Below, in pieces: positions 17,110-25,868 of a stretch of 64,000 nt of DNA. The position numbers and the translations under genes were made by a program. The notes beneath the pieces are model-generated. The model was not told where the DNA came from and searched no databases. It worked only from the letters and a program-made list of their open reading frames with translations. The DNA comes from Flavobacteriaceae bacterium. GTDB taxonomy: Bacteria > Bacteroidota > Bacteroidia > Flavobacteriales > Flavobacteriaceae. The stretch lies in contig JABAYY010000052.1 in NCBI GenBank assembly GCA_018608765.1, positions 49,824 through 113,823 of the forward strand. The letters run 5' to 3'. Every line of letters begins with the position of its first letter. Position 1 is the stretch's first letter.

Positions 17110-18285
17110 ATGAAATTCACAAAAGTATTTATTCAATTAGTTGCAGCAGGACTTCTTATTAGTTCCACTGGATGTCAAGAACAGTATCCGGATTTAGGTG
17201 ATGGTGTATTTGCCGAATTTGTAACGTCTAAAGACACAATCATCGTAAAGTTATTTTATGACAAAGTCCCTTTGACAGTTGCCAGTTTTATAGGACTCGC
17301 AGAAGGATCTCACCCTATGCTAGCGGACTCTATGAAAGGAAAACCATACTATAATGGAACTGTGTTTCACAGGGTGATTGATAAATTCATGATTCAAGGG
17401 GGAGACCCGACCGCGACTGGATCTGGAAATCCAGGATTCAAATTTGCAGATGAATTTGACGAAAGTTTAAAACATGACAAACCAGGAATTTTATCCATGG
17501 CCAACTCTGGACCAGCGACCAATGGGAGTCAGTTTTTTATTACTGAGAAACCAACGCCACACCTCGATAACAGACATTCAGTTTTTGGAGAGGTTGTTAA
17601 AGGGTTCTCTGTAGTGGACACCATTTCAAACGTAAAAGTTGCTTCAGAATCGAATAAACCACTTGAGGATGTAACGATTTTAGAACTAAACATCATTCGT
17701 CAAGGAATGAGCGCTAAAGGATTTGACGCAACTGATACATGGAACACAGAACTTCCATTAGTGGAAGAAAAACGTTTACAAAAACTTGAAGAAGCCAAAC
17801 AAAAAGCAGAAGAAGCTAAAAAAATTGCAGATGAAAAAATGAAGATTGCGGCGGATGAAATGGTTCCCGTTTTAAATATTTACAAAAGCAAAGCAACACA
17901 ACAAACATCAGGACTGCTTGTTTATAATATCACTAAAGGCAACGGAGCAAAACCAAAATCTGGATCCACCGTTAGGCTAAATTATGAAGGTTATTTTACG
18001 GATGGTAAATTATTTGGTACCAATATTAAAATAGTGGATGAAAAATGTGGGACTTATGACTTGCGAAAAGAACAACAAGGTGGCTATAGCGCGATGCCAA
18101 TGAAAATTGATCCACAAGCGCAAATGATTGCAGGATTTAAAGAGGGCGTATTTAATATGTCTGTAGGAGACAAAACATTCTTATACCTCCCTTCCTATCT
18201 TGCTTATGGAGAAAAAGGGCGTGGTCCTATAAAACCAAATAGCGATTTAATGTTCATTATTGAAATGTTGGAAGTCGTAGAATAA
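17110..18285 (+). CDS. Lipoprotein cyclophilin-FKBP fusion peptidyl-prolyl isomerase
   Basis: 391 residues. The signal peptide carries lipobox SSTGC (Cys about residue 22). Residues about 30-200 form a cyclophilin domain ([43 protein letters not shown]). A charged helical linker rich in Glu/Lys/Ala (about 215-250) follows, then an FKBP domain (VRLNYEGYFTDGKLFGTN, MIAGFKEGVFNMSVGDK, LAYGEKGRG). It should be a two-domain periplasmic foldase. With GldI upstream and the fusion at 50.1-51.0 kb this is one of three such enzymes in the window. Confidence 0.93.
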   Translation: MKFTKVFIQLVAAGLLISSTGCQEQYPDLGDGVFAEFVTSKDTIIVKLFYDKVPLTVASFIGLAEGSHPMLADSMKGKPYYNGTVFHRVIDKFMIQGGDPTATGSGNPGFKFADEFDESLKHDKPGILSMANSGPATNGSQFFITEKPTPHLDNRHSVFGEVVKGFSVVDTISNVKVASESNKPLEDVTILELNIIRQGMSAKGFDATDTWNTELPLVEEKRLQKLEEAKQKAEEAKKIADEKMKIAADEMVPVLNIYKSKATQQTSGLLVYNITKGNGAKPKSGSTVRLNYEGYFTDGKLFGTNIKIVDEKCGTYDLRKEQQGGYSAMPMKIDPQAQMIAGFKEGVFNMSVGDKTFLYLPSYLAYGEKGRGPIKPNSDLMFIIEMLEVVE

Positions 18286-18305
18286 ATTATTTTGATACTA
18301 AAACT

Positions 18306-18334
18306 AAAAAAGCAGCCTATTGGCTGCTTTTTTT
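18306..18334 (+). terminator. Intrinsic terminator after the cyclophilin-FKBP gene
   Basis: AAAAAAGCAGCC and GGCTGCTTTTTT form a perfect GC-cored stem with a TATT loop and a T-run, 20 bases past the stop codon. The A-run on the left could also let it act on the opposite strand for pepD. Confidence 0.9.
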
Positions 18335-18377
18335 ATGAATAAAATTAGACACTCTAAAATGAATTACAATTAATTAA

Positions 18378-18404
18378 GATTCTGAGATACATACAGAGTG
18401 ACAG
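18378..18404. repeat. Half-copy of a REP-like dispersed repeat
   Basis: The 27 bases starting GATTCTGA and ending GTGACAG match 50025-50051 at 22 of 27 positions by hand alignment. They lie in the intergenic space between the cyclophilin-FKBP terminator and the pepD stop. I read this as a decayed member of the same intergenic repeat family. Confidence 0.5.
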
Positions 18405-18447
18405 AATTCTTGCTTTTGGACTACTTTTTTCAATAGAAATTCAATCC

Positions 18448-19908
18448 TTATGCTTTTGGAATGTTCTTTAGAATTTCTATAACAAAAACCCAAAATTTTT
18501 GAACGGAAGAAATCTGAGTGCGTTCATCAGGTGAATGTGCTCCTTTGATATTAGGACCAAAACTAATCATTTCCATGTCAGGATAATTAGTTCCTAAAAT
18601 TCCACATTCTAAACCGGCATGACAAGCTGCAACGTGTGGTTTCTCATTATATAACTCTTCGTATAAGGACCTTAATACTTTCAAAATAGATGAATCCATA
18701 TCAGGTGCCCATCCAGGATAATCCCCTGAAAGCTCCACTTCACAACCAATAAGCTCAAAGGTTGCACGTAACATCATTGCTAAGTCCATTTTGGAGGATT
18801 CTACAGAAGAACGCGTTAAGCACCCTATTTTCACGTTTCCTTCTTTGATAACAACGCGGGCAATATTATTGGACGTTTCTACCAGTTCTGGAATATCGGG
18901 GCTCATACGATACACACCGTTCCATGCAGCATAAATAGCACGCGTTAACCCTTCTTGTACTCCCAAGTCCATAATAACTTTTGGAGCGTCTATTTTAGTT
19001 AAAACTACAATTAAGTCAGGTTCTAATGTTTTTAGTTCGGATTGTATGGCTTCAATTTGAAGTCCCATTTCATATTTAAAAGCGTCTTCTTGCACCATAT
19101 CAATGGCTACAATCGCTTTGCTTTCTCTTGGAATTGCATTGCGTAAACTTCCACCATCAATTTCAGAAATACGCAATCCAAAATTTTCAAACGCATCAAA
19201 CAACAAACGGTTCATGATTTTATTGGCATTTCCAAATCCTTTGTGAATGTCCATCCCTGAGTGACCACCTTGCAAACCTTTAACTTCAATAGAGTACCCT
19301 ATTTTAGTTTCTGGTGTTGACTCTTCGTTGTAAGTTCCAACAGCGGTTACGTCTATACCCCCAGCACAGCCAACTCCAATTTCGTCATCTTCTTCAGTGT
19401 CTAGATTTAAAAGAATGGCGCCATTTAACAATCCACCTTCTAAACCCATGGCTCCAGTCATGCCTGTTTCTTCATCAATCGTAAACAAGGCTTCAATAGC
19501 AGGGTGTGGAAGGTCTGTACTTTCTAAAATAGCCATAATAGTTGCTACTCCCAGACCATTATCAGCCCCTAGGGTTGTACCTTTTGCTTTGACCCAATCT
19601 CCATCCACAAACATCTCTATGCCTTGAGTTAGAAAATCAAAATTAGTATCGCTATTTTTTTGATGTACCATATCCAAATGTGATTGCATCACAATTGCTT
19701 TTCGATCTTCCATTCCCGCGGTAGCTGGTTTTTTGATGATGACATTTCCGACAGCATCTTCAATGGTTTCTAGATTTAAATTTGTTCCAAATTCTTTCAT
19801 AAATGCAATGACGCGTTCTTCTTTTTTAGAAGGGCGGGGGACGGCATTCAAATCAGCAAATTTGTTCCAAACTGCTTTGGGTTCCAGTTGACGTATTTCT
19901 TGGCTCAT
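18448..19908 (-). CDS. pepD: Aminoacyl-histidine dipeptidase (M20 family)
   Basis: About 486 residues. The M20 metallopeptidase signature is complete: VMQSHLDMVHQKN (metal His and Asp), TLGADNGLGVA (bridging Asp), LFTIDEETGMTGAMGL (catalytic Glu), and a C-terminal AACHAGLECGIL. PepD/PepX-type enzymes cleave Xaa-His dipeptides in the cytoplasm. I choose the ATG at 19908 (MSQEIRQLEP) because the longer GTG frame at 19932 begins on the -7 promoter element. Confidence 0.95.
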   Translation of the reverse strand: MSQEIRQLEPKAVWNKFADLNAVPRPSKKEERVIAFMKEFGTNLNLETIEDAVGNVIIKKPATAGMEDRKAIVMQSHLDMVHQKNSDTNFDFLTQGIEMFVDGDWVKAKGTTLGADNGLGVATIMAILESTDLPHPAIEALFTIDEETGMTGAMGLEGGLLNGAILLNLDTEEDDEIGVGCAGGIDVTAVGTYNEESTPETKIGYSIEVKGLQGGHSGMDIHKGFGNANKIMNRLLFDAFENFGLRISEIDGGSLRNAIPRESKAIVAIDMVQEDAFKYEMGLQIEAIQSELKTLEPDLIVVLTKIDAPKVIMDLGVQEGLTRAIYAAWNGVYRMSPDIPELVETSNNIARVVIKEGNVKIGCLTRSSVESSKMDLAMMLRATFELIGCEVELSGDYPGWAPDMDSSILKVLRSLYEELYNEKPHVAACHAGLECGILGTNYPDMEMISFGPNIKGAHSPDERTQISSVQKFWVFVIEILKNIPKA

Positions 19909-19931
19909 GATAGTTGTGTTTTTTTGTTGCA

Positions 19932-19939
19932 CAAAGGTA
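19932..19939 (-). promoter_or_regulatory. -7 promoter element for pepD
   Basis: The minus strand reads TACCTTTG (TAnnTTTG), 23 bases before the chosen ATG. It lies back to back with the plus-strand element at 19972-19979, so two divergent promoters fit within 50 bases. Confidence 0.6.
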
Positions 19940-19971
19940 CGGATTCCATCCCGATCATAAATTAAAATTAT

Positions 19972-19979
19972 TACTTTTG
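19972..19979 (+). promoter_or_regulatory. -7 promoter element for the DUF3810 gene
   Basis: TACTTTTG matches TAnnTTTG and ends 4 bases before the ATG at 19984, again predicting a leaderless or near-leaderless message. Confidence 0.55.
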
Positions 19980-19983
19980 AGTG

Positions 19984-21042
19984 ATGTCAAATAAAGGAAA
20001 AGTCATACTTGTTTTGAGTTTACTGCCTCAATACTTTCTGATAAGAGTATTAAAGCAATTCCCAGAATACGTGGAAGCATATTATAGTTTGGGGATTTTT
20101 CCAATCATCTCAAAACTGCTAAACACAGCTTTTAAATGGATTCCATTTTCTGTTGGAGACCTGTTGTATAGTGTCTTAATCTTCTTTATTTTGAGATGGG
20201 CTGTTAAAAATCGAAAACGACTTAGAACAGAACCCAAAACTTGGGGCTTGAATGTTTTATCCTTTGTATCCGTTCTTTATTTTATGTTTCATTTGTGTTG
20301 GGGCTATAATTATTACCGTGTGCCTTTACATACTACTCTGAACTTTAATCCAAAATACACAACAGCTCAATTAAAATCAGTTACTAACAAATTGGTTTTT
20401 AAAACGAACAAACTGCACTTAGCAATTACCAAAGACTCTTTGCTAAGAACAACTCTCCCCTATACGTTTGTTGAACTGACTGAAATGAGTCAAACGGGTT
20501 ATACTCAGCTAGAAAAGCAGTATCCTAATTTTAAACACGATGGACAAAACAGTAAAAAATCAATATTTAGCACGCCATTAACCTACATGGGTTTTAGTGG
20601 TTACGTGAACCCGTTGACCTTAGAGGCTCAAATTAATGCTGTAATACCTCTTAATTCAATGCCAACAACCATAGCGCACGAACAAGCGCATCAGTTGGGT
20701 TATGCCGCTGAAAACGAAGCCAATTTTATTGGTTTTTTAGCGAGCATTCATAATGAGGATCTTTATTTCAACTATGCTGGATATAAATTTGCATTGCGTT
20801 ATTGTTTACGAGAGTTGTTTAAAAGAGATCTTGATGCCTACGAATCTACTTTGTGTACCATCAACCCTGGTATCTTAGAAGATTTTCAGCTGGCATTTGA
20901 ATTTTGGAGTGCTTACAAAAACCCAATGGAGCCTTTATTTAAAGAGGTTTATAGCTATTTCTTAAAAGCAAACAACCAAGCTAAGGGTATTGAAAGCTAC
21001 AGCTATGTGGTGGCTCTTTTGGTGGATTATTTAGAGGATTAA
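19984..21042 (+). CDS. DUF3810 membrane protein, putative zinc metalloprotease
   Basis: 352 residues from ATG at 19984 (a GTG lies one codon earlier). Hydrophobic segments occur near residues 8-25, 40-75 and 90-112. The soluble C-terminal part contains TIAHEQAHQLGYAAENEANF, i.e. an HExxH motif (His about 232 and 236) with a downstream Glu, as in zinc-dependent peptidases. DUF3810 is widespread and uncharacterised; peptidase activity is inferred from the motif. It stands alone, divergent from pepD, and ends in its own terminator. Confidence 0.85.
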   Translation: MSNKGKVILVLSLLPQYFLIRVLKQFPEYVEAYYSLGIFPIISKLLNTAFKWIPFSVGDLLYSVLIFFILRWAVKNRKRLRTEPKTWGLNVLSFVSVLYFMFHLCWGYNYYRVPLHTTLNFNPKYTTAQLKSVTNKLVFKTNKLHLAITKDSLLRTTLPYTFVELTEMSQTGYTQLEKQYPNFKHDGQNSKKSIFSTPLTYMGFSGYVNPLTLEAQINAVIPLNSMPTTIAHEQAHQLGYAAENEANFIGFLASIHNEDLYFNYAGYKFALRYCLRELFKRDLDAYESTLCTINPGILEDFQLAFEFWSAYKNPMEPLFKEVYSYFLKANNQAKGIESYSYVVALLVDYLED

Positions 21043-21126
21043 GATATACAAAAAATCAAGACTAACAAACCTAGGTATAGGTACTGTATTTATCTAAAAT
21101 CAAAAAGCACTCACGCATACTTAAAA

Positions 21127-21160
21127 AAAATAGCCTGTATCTAAGGACACAGGCTATTTT
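21127..21160. terminator. Bidirectional terminator between the DUF3810 and lipoprotein genes
   Basis: AAAATAGCCTGT at 21127-21138 pairs perfectly with ACAGGCTATTTT at 21149-21160 around a 10-base loop. It serves both converging genes. An almost identical copy lies at 22261-22294. Confidence 0.85.
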
Positions 21161-21183
21161 GTATAAAACTTAATGATTATTAC

Positions 21184-22092
21184 TTATTCACAACTAGCAT
21201 ACAGTGCTTCAAGTTCTTCATCACTATTTGCGGTTTGCTGAGTACCATCTTCAAACTGAACGGTGATTGGATAAGAAATCATACACGTATCATCATCTGA
21301 AAGTTGAGATACATAGTCAAAAAGCTCATCGTAATTATTAACAGTATCTACAATTCCATTTTCTGAAACGAAGGAGAATGGAAATACGATTTCAAAACAT
21401 TGCTCTTCACATTCATCACAATCTTCAATGTCATAACAATCGTTGTAGAGAGTATCAAATTCCTGAGGGCTATTTACAGTTACTTGAGACCCGTCAATTA
21501 TTGTCACAGAAATAGGATATACAAATCCTGCAAATTCAAAGTTATATAAATCTTGTTCGGAACTTACAGTGACTTCATTGCCTTCATAGTCAACAGCGGT
21601 TAGAGGATAATTCAATTCAAAACATTCTTCTTCATAATCATCATCGTAATCGTCATTGTGGTCGTAATCGCTGTAACAATCATCTAATATGATTTCAAAC
21701 GCATCATAAGTATTAATAGTTTGCTGTGATCCGTCTGCGAAAGTAACATCAAAAGGAACTTCAATATAAACTTCTGAGTCAAAGTCTAAAGTTTCTAGGA
21801 AAGCAAACAATTCATCATCACTATTTAAAGTCGTACTTGTTTCTCCATCAGTAACACTGTAAGGATAATTTATTACAAAACACTCTCCTTCTTCAACATA
21901 GTCAGATTCTTGGTTTGTTGATGCTGCAGTTCTTGCACTGTTGAATAAGTTAGATATTAGTTCTTGGGAAACACCCTCTTCTAATTCTGCTTCCGGAGAT
22001 ATTTCATCAACATTTTCGTTGTCACAAGAGACAATAATTAAACTGAATGCCATCAATAAAATTACTGAGAGTTTTAAATTAAAATTTTTCAT
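21184..22092 (-). CDS. Lipoprotein with three acidic, cysteine-containing tandem repeats
   Basis: 302 residues. The signal peptide ends at lipobox IIVSC (Cys about 23). After a short linker come three units of about 75 residues. Each opens with CF(E/V)I or CFEL followed by a Pro-containing strand, contains a DG(S/T)Q-type turn, and ends near DDCY, NDCYDIEDC or ASCE. The linkers are rich in Asp, Glu, Tyr and Cys. The pattern suggests small beta domains, possibly calcium-binding or disulfide-linked. I do not recognise a named family. It is a single gene with its own terminator. A partial second copy of the last repeat lies just upstream on the same strand. Confidence 0.85.
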   Translation of the reverse strand: MKNFNLKLSVILLMAFSLIIVSCDNENVDEISPEAELEEGVSQELISNLFNSARTAASTNQESDYVEEGECFVINYPYSVTDGETSTTLNSDDELFAFLETLDFDSEVYIEVPFDVTFADGSQQTINTYDAFEIILDDCYSDYDHNDDYDDDYEEECFELNYPLTAVDYEGNEVTVSSEQDLYNFEFAGFVYPISVTIIDGSQVTVNSPQEFDTLYNDCYDIEDCDECEEQCFEIVFPFSFVSENGIVDTVNNYDELFDYVSQLSDDDTCMISYPITVQFEDGTQQTANSDEELEALYASCE

Positions 22093-22260
22093 TTGTTATC
22101 TGTTTAGTTATTAATAATACTAAAACAACTAAGTTCAAACAATTCCTATACTGTAGCTTAAATTTTAACTAAATTTAACTCATTAACCACATGATAAAAT
22201 TCATATTGTTAATTTATTAACATTCCAAAGACCATATCAAATTGATAATCAATCAAAACT
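22093..22260. other. AT-rich upstream region of the lipoprotein gene
   Basis: This space holds the likely promoter of the minus-strand lipoprotein. I find no clean TAnnTTTG element and no other gene. It ends at the second copy of the terminator. Confidence 0.4.
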
Positions 22261-22294
22261 AAAAATAGCCTATATCTAAGGACACAGGCTATTT
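22261..22294. terminator. Duplicated terminator downstream of the lipoprotein fragment
   Basis: The stretch from AAAAATAGCC through TATTTTGTATAAAACTTAAT matches the terminator region at 21126-21174 almost base for base. A single change in the left arm (CCTAT for CCTGT) weakens the stem by one pair. This shows that the gene end and terminator were duplicated together. Confidence 0.7.
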
Positions 22295-22317
22295 TGTATA
22301 AAACTTAATTTTAGAGT

Positions 22318-22586
22318 TTATTCACAACTATCATAAAGAGCTGCAAACTCTTCATCACTATTGGCTGTTTGCTGAGAACCATCTTCGAATTCTACATTTA
22401 CAGGATAAGAAATGACATACGTATCTTCTTCTGTAAGACTGCTTAAAAACGCCCAAAGTTGATCGTAGTCATTTATGGTTTGTATATCTCCAGAATCTGA
22501 GACAAAAGTGAAAGGGAATACAACTTCAAAACATAAAACTCCACAGTCGTCACAATCTTCGATGCCGTAACAATCGTTATACAAGG
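22318..22586 (-). pseudogene. 3' remnant of a paralogue of the acidic-repeat lipoprotein
   Basis: The final ~88 codons align with the last repeat and preceding linker of the complete lipoprotein at 21184-22092: LYNDCYGIEDCDDC matches LYNDCYDIEDCDEC, and the end EEFAALYDSCE matches EELEALYASCE. Similarity stops abruptly at about 22583-22590. An ORF continues to 22635, but its first ~17 residues are unrelated to the lipoprotein and lack a signal peptide. That part is antisense to the receptor remnant described next. I therefore read it as a truncated gene that kept its last repeat and terminator. Confidence 0.75.
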
Positions 22587-22750
22587 GAACCATCGGGGTT
22601 TCATTGTTAAATGTATTTAATGAAGATAACAACATCTCCAGAAATCACAGAGTTGTTCTTGATATAGACAGTGCTTCATATAGATTAAGAGAGCTTAATA
22701 AATTTTCAATTGGAAGAACTTTAAATATGGGTATTTTATTGAAATTTTAA
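22580..22750 (+). pseudogene. 3' remnant of a TonB-dependent receptor gene
   Basis: In the plus frame ending at the TAA at 22748-22750, the translation runs YKGTIGVSLLNVFNEDN, then an R-V-V-L-D segment, then RELNKFSIGRTLNMGILLKF with a terminal Phe. This is the pattern of the last two beta strands of a flavobacterial TonB-dependent receptor: GVSLLNVFN-type strand, then a SLGRTPN-like turn and a closing strand ending in Phe. An in-frame stop lies just upstream (22568-22570), and the similarity begins where the lipoprotein remnant ends. Recognition is from memory of the family, not from a search. Confidence 0.6.
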
Positions 22751-22881
22751 AATGTCTTTTGAAGTTTAAAAAATTTAATAACCTGCATAATACAAACTAA
22801 AACTATTTAAAAGTGAACTAAATTGGTACGCTTTTGATTTTTTTTAAATACATTTAACATCAAACTAAATTCTATATCCTA
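22751..22881. other. Intergenic region before the amidohydrolase pair
   Basis: 131 AT-rich bases with no gene. They should contain the amidohydrolase promoter. A TTGG at about 22824 is present, but I see no exact TAnnTTTG at suitable spacing. Confidence 0.35.
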
Positions 22882-25857
22882 ATGAAAAAATTAATCTTCC
22901 TTTGGAGTTTCTTCGCAGTGTTTTCTGTTTGTGCTCAAGATTATTTCCCAAAGAATGATGGTGTGAAATCTAAAAACATAAATTTCACCGCCATTACCAA
23001 TGCGAAAATTTATATAACCCCTTCACAAAGTATTGAGAACGGCACCCTATTGATTCAAGAAGGAAAGGTTATAAAAGTCGGAACCAATGTAGAACTTCCA
23101 AAAAACACAGTGTTAATTGATGTAAAAGGAAAATCTATATACCCTTCATTTATTGATCTCTACTCCGATTTTGGCATTTCAAAACCCAAACGTGAAAGTA
23201 GCGGAGGTCGCTCGCCTCAATACAGCGCTAATCGTGAAGGCTTTTATTGGAATGACCATATACGACCAGAACAGAACGCTATTGACCATTTTAAATATGA
23301 TCAAAAAACAGCTAAACCGCTATTAGAAGCTGGATTTGGAGTGGTAAATACGCACTTACAAGATGGCGTTGTTCGTGGAACTGGAGCATTAATTGCGTTA
23401 GACTCCAATGGCAGTGATTCTCAACGCATTTTATCCGATCAATCGGCACAGTACATTTCCTTTTCAAAAAGTGTACGTTCGCGTCAATCCTACCCCTCCT
23501 CAATTATGGGAACGATGGCCTTGTTGAGACAACTTAATTACGATGCCGATTGGTATGCAAAAGGAAACGTTTCCACAAAAGACCGTTCAATTGAAGCCTA
23601 CAACCAAAATAAAAGGCAAGTACAAATTATAGAAGCTGGCAGCAGAGCCAATGCTTTAAGAGCCGATAAGGTTGGAGACGATATTGGCGTCCAATATGTT
23701 ATTTTGGGTGGTGGTGATGAATATGAACGCATCAATGATATAAAGAACACAAAAGCAACGTTTATTCTTCCTTTAAACTTTCCGAAAGCCTATGATGTAG
23801 AAAACACCTTTTTGACCAATTCTTTAGAGCTCGAAGCGATGAAAGAATGGAACCAGCGTCCTGGCAACCCAATGGCATTGGATGTCAATGGAATCTCATT
23901 TGCGTTTACAACCAAAGGACTAAAATCGATGAAAGAATTCAAAGCAAATATTCAAAAAGCAATTGAATATGGTTTAGATAAAGTCTCTGCCTTAGAAGCC
24001 CTGACAACTCAACCTGCTCTAGTATTAGGAAACTCAAAACTTGGAAACCTTAACGTTGGGAGTTATGCAAATTTCTTGATTACTTCCGGTGATATTTTTA
24101 ATGCTAAAACCACACTCTATGAAAATTGGGTGAATGGCTCAAGAAATGTGTTTGAAGATTTATCAAAGAAAGACATAAGAGGAGACTACAGTTTTAAGAT
24201 TAATAATGACAACTATGATCTCAAAATATCTGGTACACTCAGTAAACTTAAAACTGAAATAACATCCGATTCATTAAAATTAAGCAGCAGTTTGAAATAT
24301 GAGAACGATTGGATGCATTTGATGTTTTCTGCAAAAGACACGACGCAACAAGCATTTATTAGAGTGAATGCAAAAGTTATTTCGAATGTTGAAACTATCA
24401 AAGGAACTGCCACCTTACTGGACGGAACAACTCCTGACATACTAGTATCACGCCTTGAAAGCCCCTCTAAAAAAGAGGTGAAATCAAAAGAAGAAAAACC
24501 CTTAAAAAGTCCAAAAGTTCTTCCGGTCAGCTATCCTAATGGAGCTTATGGATTTACGGAACTTCCAAAAGCAGAAACGATTTTATTTAAAAATGCGACT
24601 GTATGGACCAATGAATCAGAAGGAGTACTTGAAAATACTGACGTGCTCGTAAAAGATGGGCAAATTTCAAAAATAGGAACCAACCTCAAAAATTCAAAAG
24701 CTACCATAATTGATGCTACTGGAAAGCATTTAACTTCTGGAATTGTGGATGAACATTCGCATATTGCGGCAGCAAGCATCAACGAGGGCGGTCAAAACTC
24801 TTCTGCTGAAGTAAGTATTGAAGACGTCATAGATGCCGATGATGTGGATATTTACAGAAATTTAGCTGGTGGGGTTACCACCATTCAAATTTTACATGGC
24901 TCTGCCAATCCGATTGGAGGGCGTTCTGCAATTATAAAATTAAAGTGGGGCGACTCTGCCGAAAATTTAATCTATAACAATACGCCTAAATTTATAAAAT
25001 TTGCACTCGGTGAAAATGTCAAACATTCAAACTGGGAAAGTTACAGCCGTTTTCCACAAACAAGGATGGGCGTAGAACAACTTTATATGGATTATTTTAC
25101 GAGAGCCAAATCCTATGATGCCTTAAAGAAAAGTGGAAAGCCGTATCGAAAAGATACCGAGATGGAAGTGCTTTCAGAAATTTTAAACAAGGAACGATTC
25201 ATAAGTTGCCACTCGTATATACAGAGTGAAATTAATATGTTGATGAAAGTCGCAGAAAAATTTGATTTCAATATTAACACATTTACGCACATCTTAGAAG
25301 GCTATAAAGTAGCCGATAAGATGAAAGCTCATGGTGTAGGCGCTTCCACCTTTAGTGATTGGTGGGCATACAAATATGAAGTGAATGACGCCATACCTTA
25401 TAATGCTTCTATATTGAATTCAATGGGCGTAGTCACTGCCATTAACAGTGACGATGCAGAAATGTCCAGACGCCTTAACCAAGAAGCTGCAAAAGCGGTA
25501 AAATATGGTGGTACTTCTGAAGAAGATGCTTGGAAAATGGTAACCCTTAACCCTGCCAAACTCCTCCATATCGATGATAAAGTTGGAAGTGTCAAAGTTG
25601 GAAAAGATGCCGATTTAGTACTTTGGAGCGACCATCCCCTATCAATTTATTCAATAGCAGAAAAAACACTTATTGAAGGCGTCACTTATTTTGATATCGA
25701 TCGTGATTCAAAACTTAGGGAATCGATTGAAAACGAAAGAAACGAACTCATTCTTATGATGTTAAAAGAAAAAAATAAGGGCATGAAAACACAACCGATA
25801 AAGAAAAAGGACAAACAGCTTCTACACTGCGATTCCATAGATATTAATCAACTGTAA
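22882..25857 (+). CDS. Exported amidohydrolase with two amidohydrolase modules
   Basis: 991 residues with a signal peptide (LIFLWSFFAVFSVCAQ). The N-terminal module (about residues 28-430) has the amidohydrolase layout but reads DLYSDFG (Tyr94, Asp96) where the metal-binding HxH belongs. The C-terminal module (about 560-960) keeps VDEHSHIAAAS (His625, His627), GGVTTIQILHGSANPIGG, and INSDDAEMSRRLNQEA with the metal Asp, then VGSVKVGKDADLVLW. So only the second half looks able to bind metal. Related proteins are periplasmic imidazolonepropionase/dihydroorotase-like hydrolases of unknown substrate. The next amidohydrolase gene starts 11 bases later. Confidence 0.9.
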   Translation: MKKLIFLWSFFAVFSVCAQDYFPKNDGVKSKNINFTAITNAKIYITPSQSIENGTLLIQEGKVIKVGTNVELPKNTVLIDVKGKSIYPSFIDLYSDFGISKPKRESSGGRSPQYSANREGFYWNDHIRPEQNAIDHFKYDQKTAKPLLEAGFGVVNTHLQDGVVRGTGALIALDSNGSDSQRILSDQSAQYISFSKSVRSRQSYPSSIMGTMALLRQLNYDADWYAKGNVSTKDRSIEAYNQNKRQVQIIEAGSRANALRADKVGDDIGVQYVILGGGDEYERINDIKNTKATFILPLNFPKAYDVENTFLTNSLELEAMKEWNQRPGNPMALDVNGISFAFTTKGLKSMKEFKANIQKAIEYGLDKVSALEALTTQPALVLGNSKLGNLNVGSYANFLITSGDIFNAKTTLYENWVNGSRNVFEDLSKKDIRGDYSFKINNDNYDLKISGTLSKLKTEITSDSLKLSSSLKYENDWMHLMFSAKDTTQQAFIRVNAKVISNVETIKGTATLLDGTTPDILVSRLESPSKKEVKSKEEKPLKSPKVLPVSYPNGAYGFTELPKAETILFKNATVWTNESEGVLENTDVLVKDGQISKIGTNLKNSKATIIDATGKHLTSGIVDEHSHIAAASINEGGQNSSAEVSIEDVIDADDVDIYRNLAGGVTTIQILHGSANPIGGRSAIIKLKWGDSAENLIYNNTPKFIKFALGENVKHSNWESYSRFPQTRMGVEQLYMDYFTRAKSYDALKKSGKPYRKDTEMEVLSEILNKERFISCHSYIQSEINMLMKVAEKFDFNINTFTHILEGYKVADKMKAHGVGASTFSDWWAYKYEVNDAIPYNASILNSMGVVTAINSDDAEMSRRLNQEAAKAVKYGGTSEEDAWKMVTLNPAKLLHIDDKVGSVKVGKDADLVLWSDHPLSIYSIAEKTLIEGVTYFDIDRDSKLRESIENERNELILMMLKEKNKGMKTQPIKKKDKQLLHCDSIDINQL

Positions 25858-25868
25858 ACACATAACAC

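Noticed and set aside
22587..22635. The 5' portion of the minus-strand frame that extends the lipoprotein remnant to an ATG at 22635
   Set aside because: The ~17 residues have no similarity to the intact lipoprotein, no signal peptide, and are the reverse strand of the receptor remnant.
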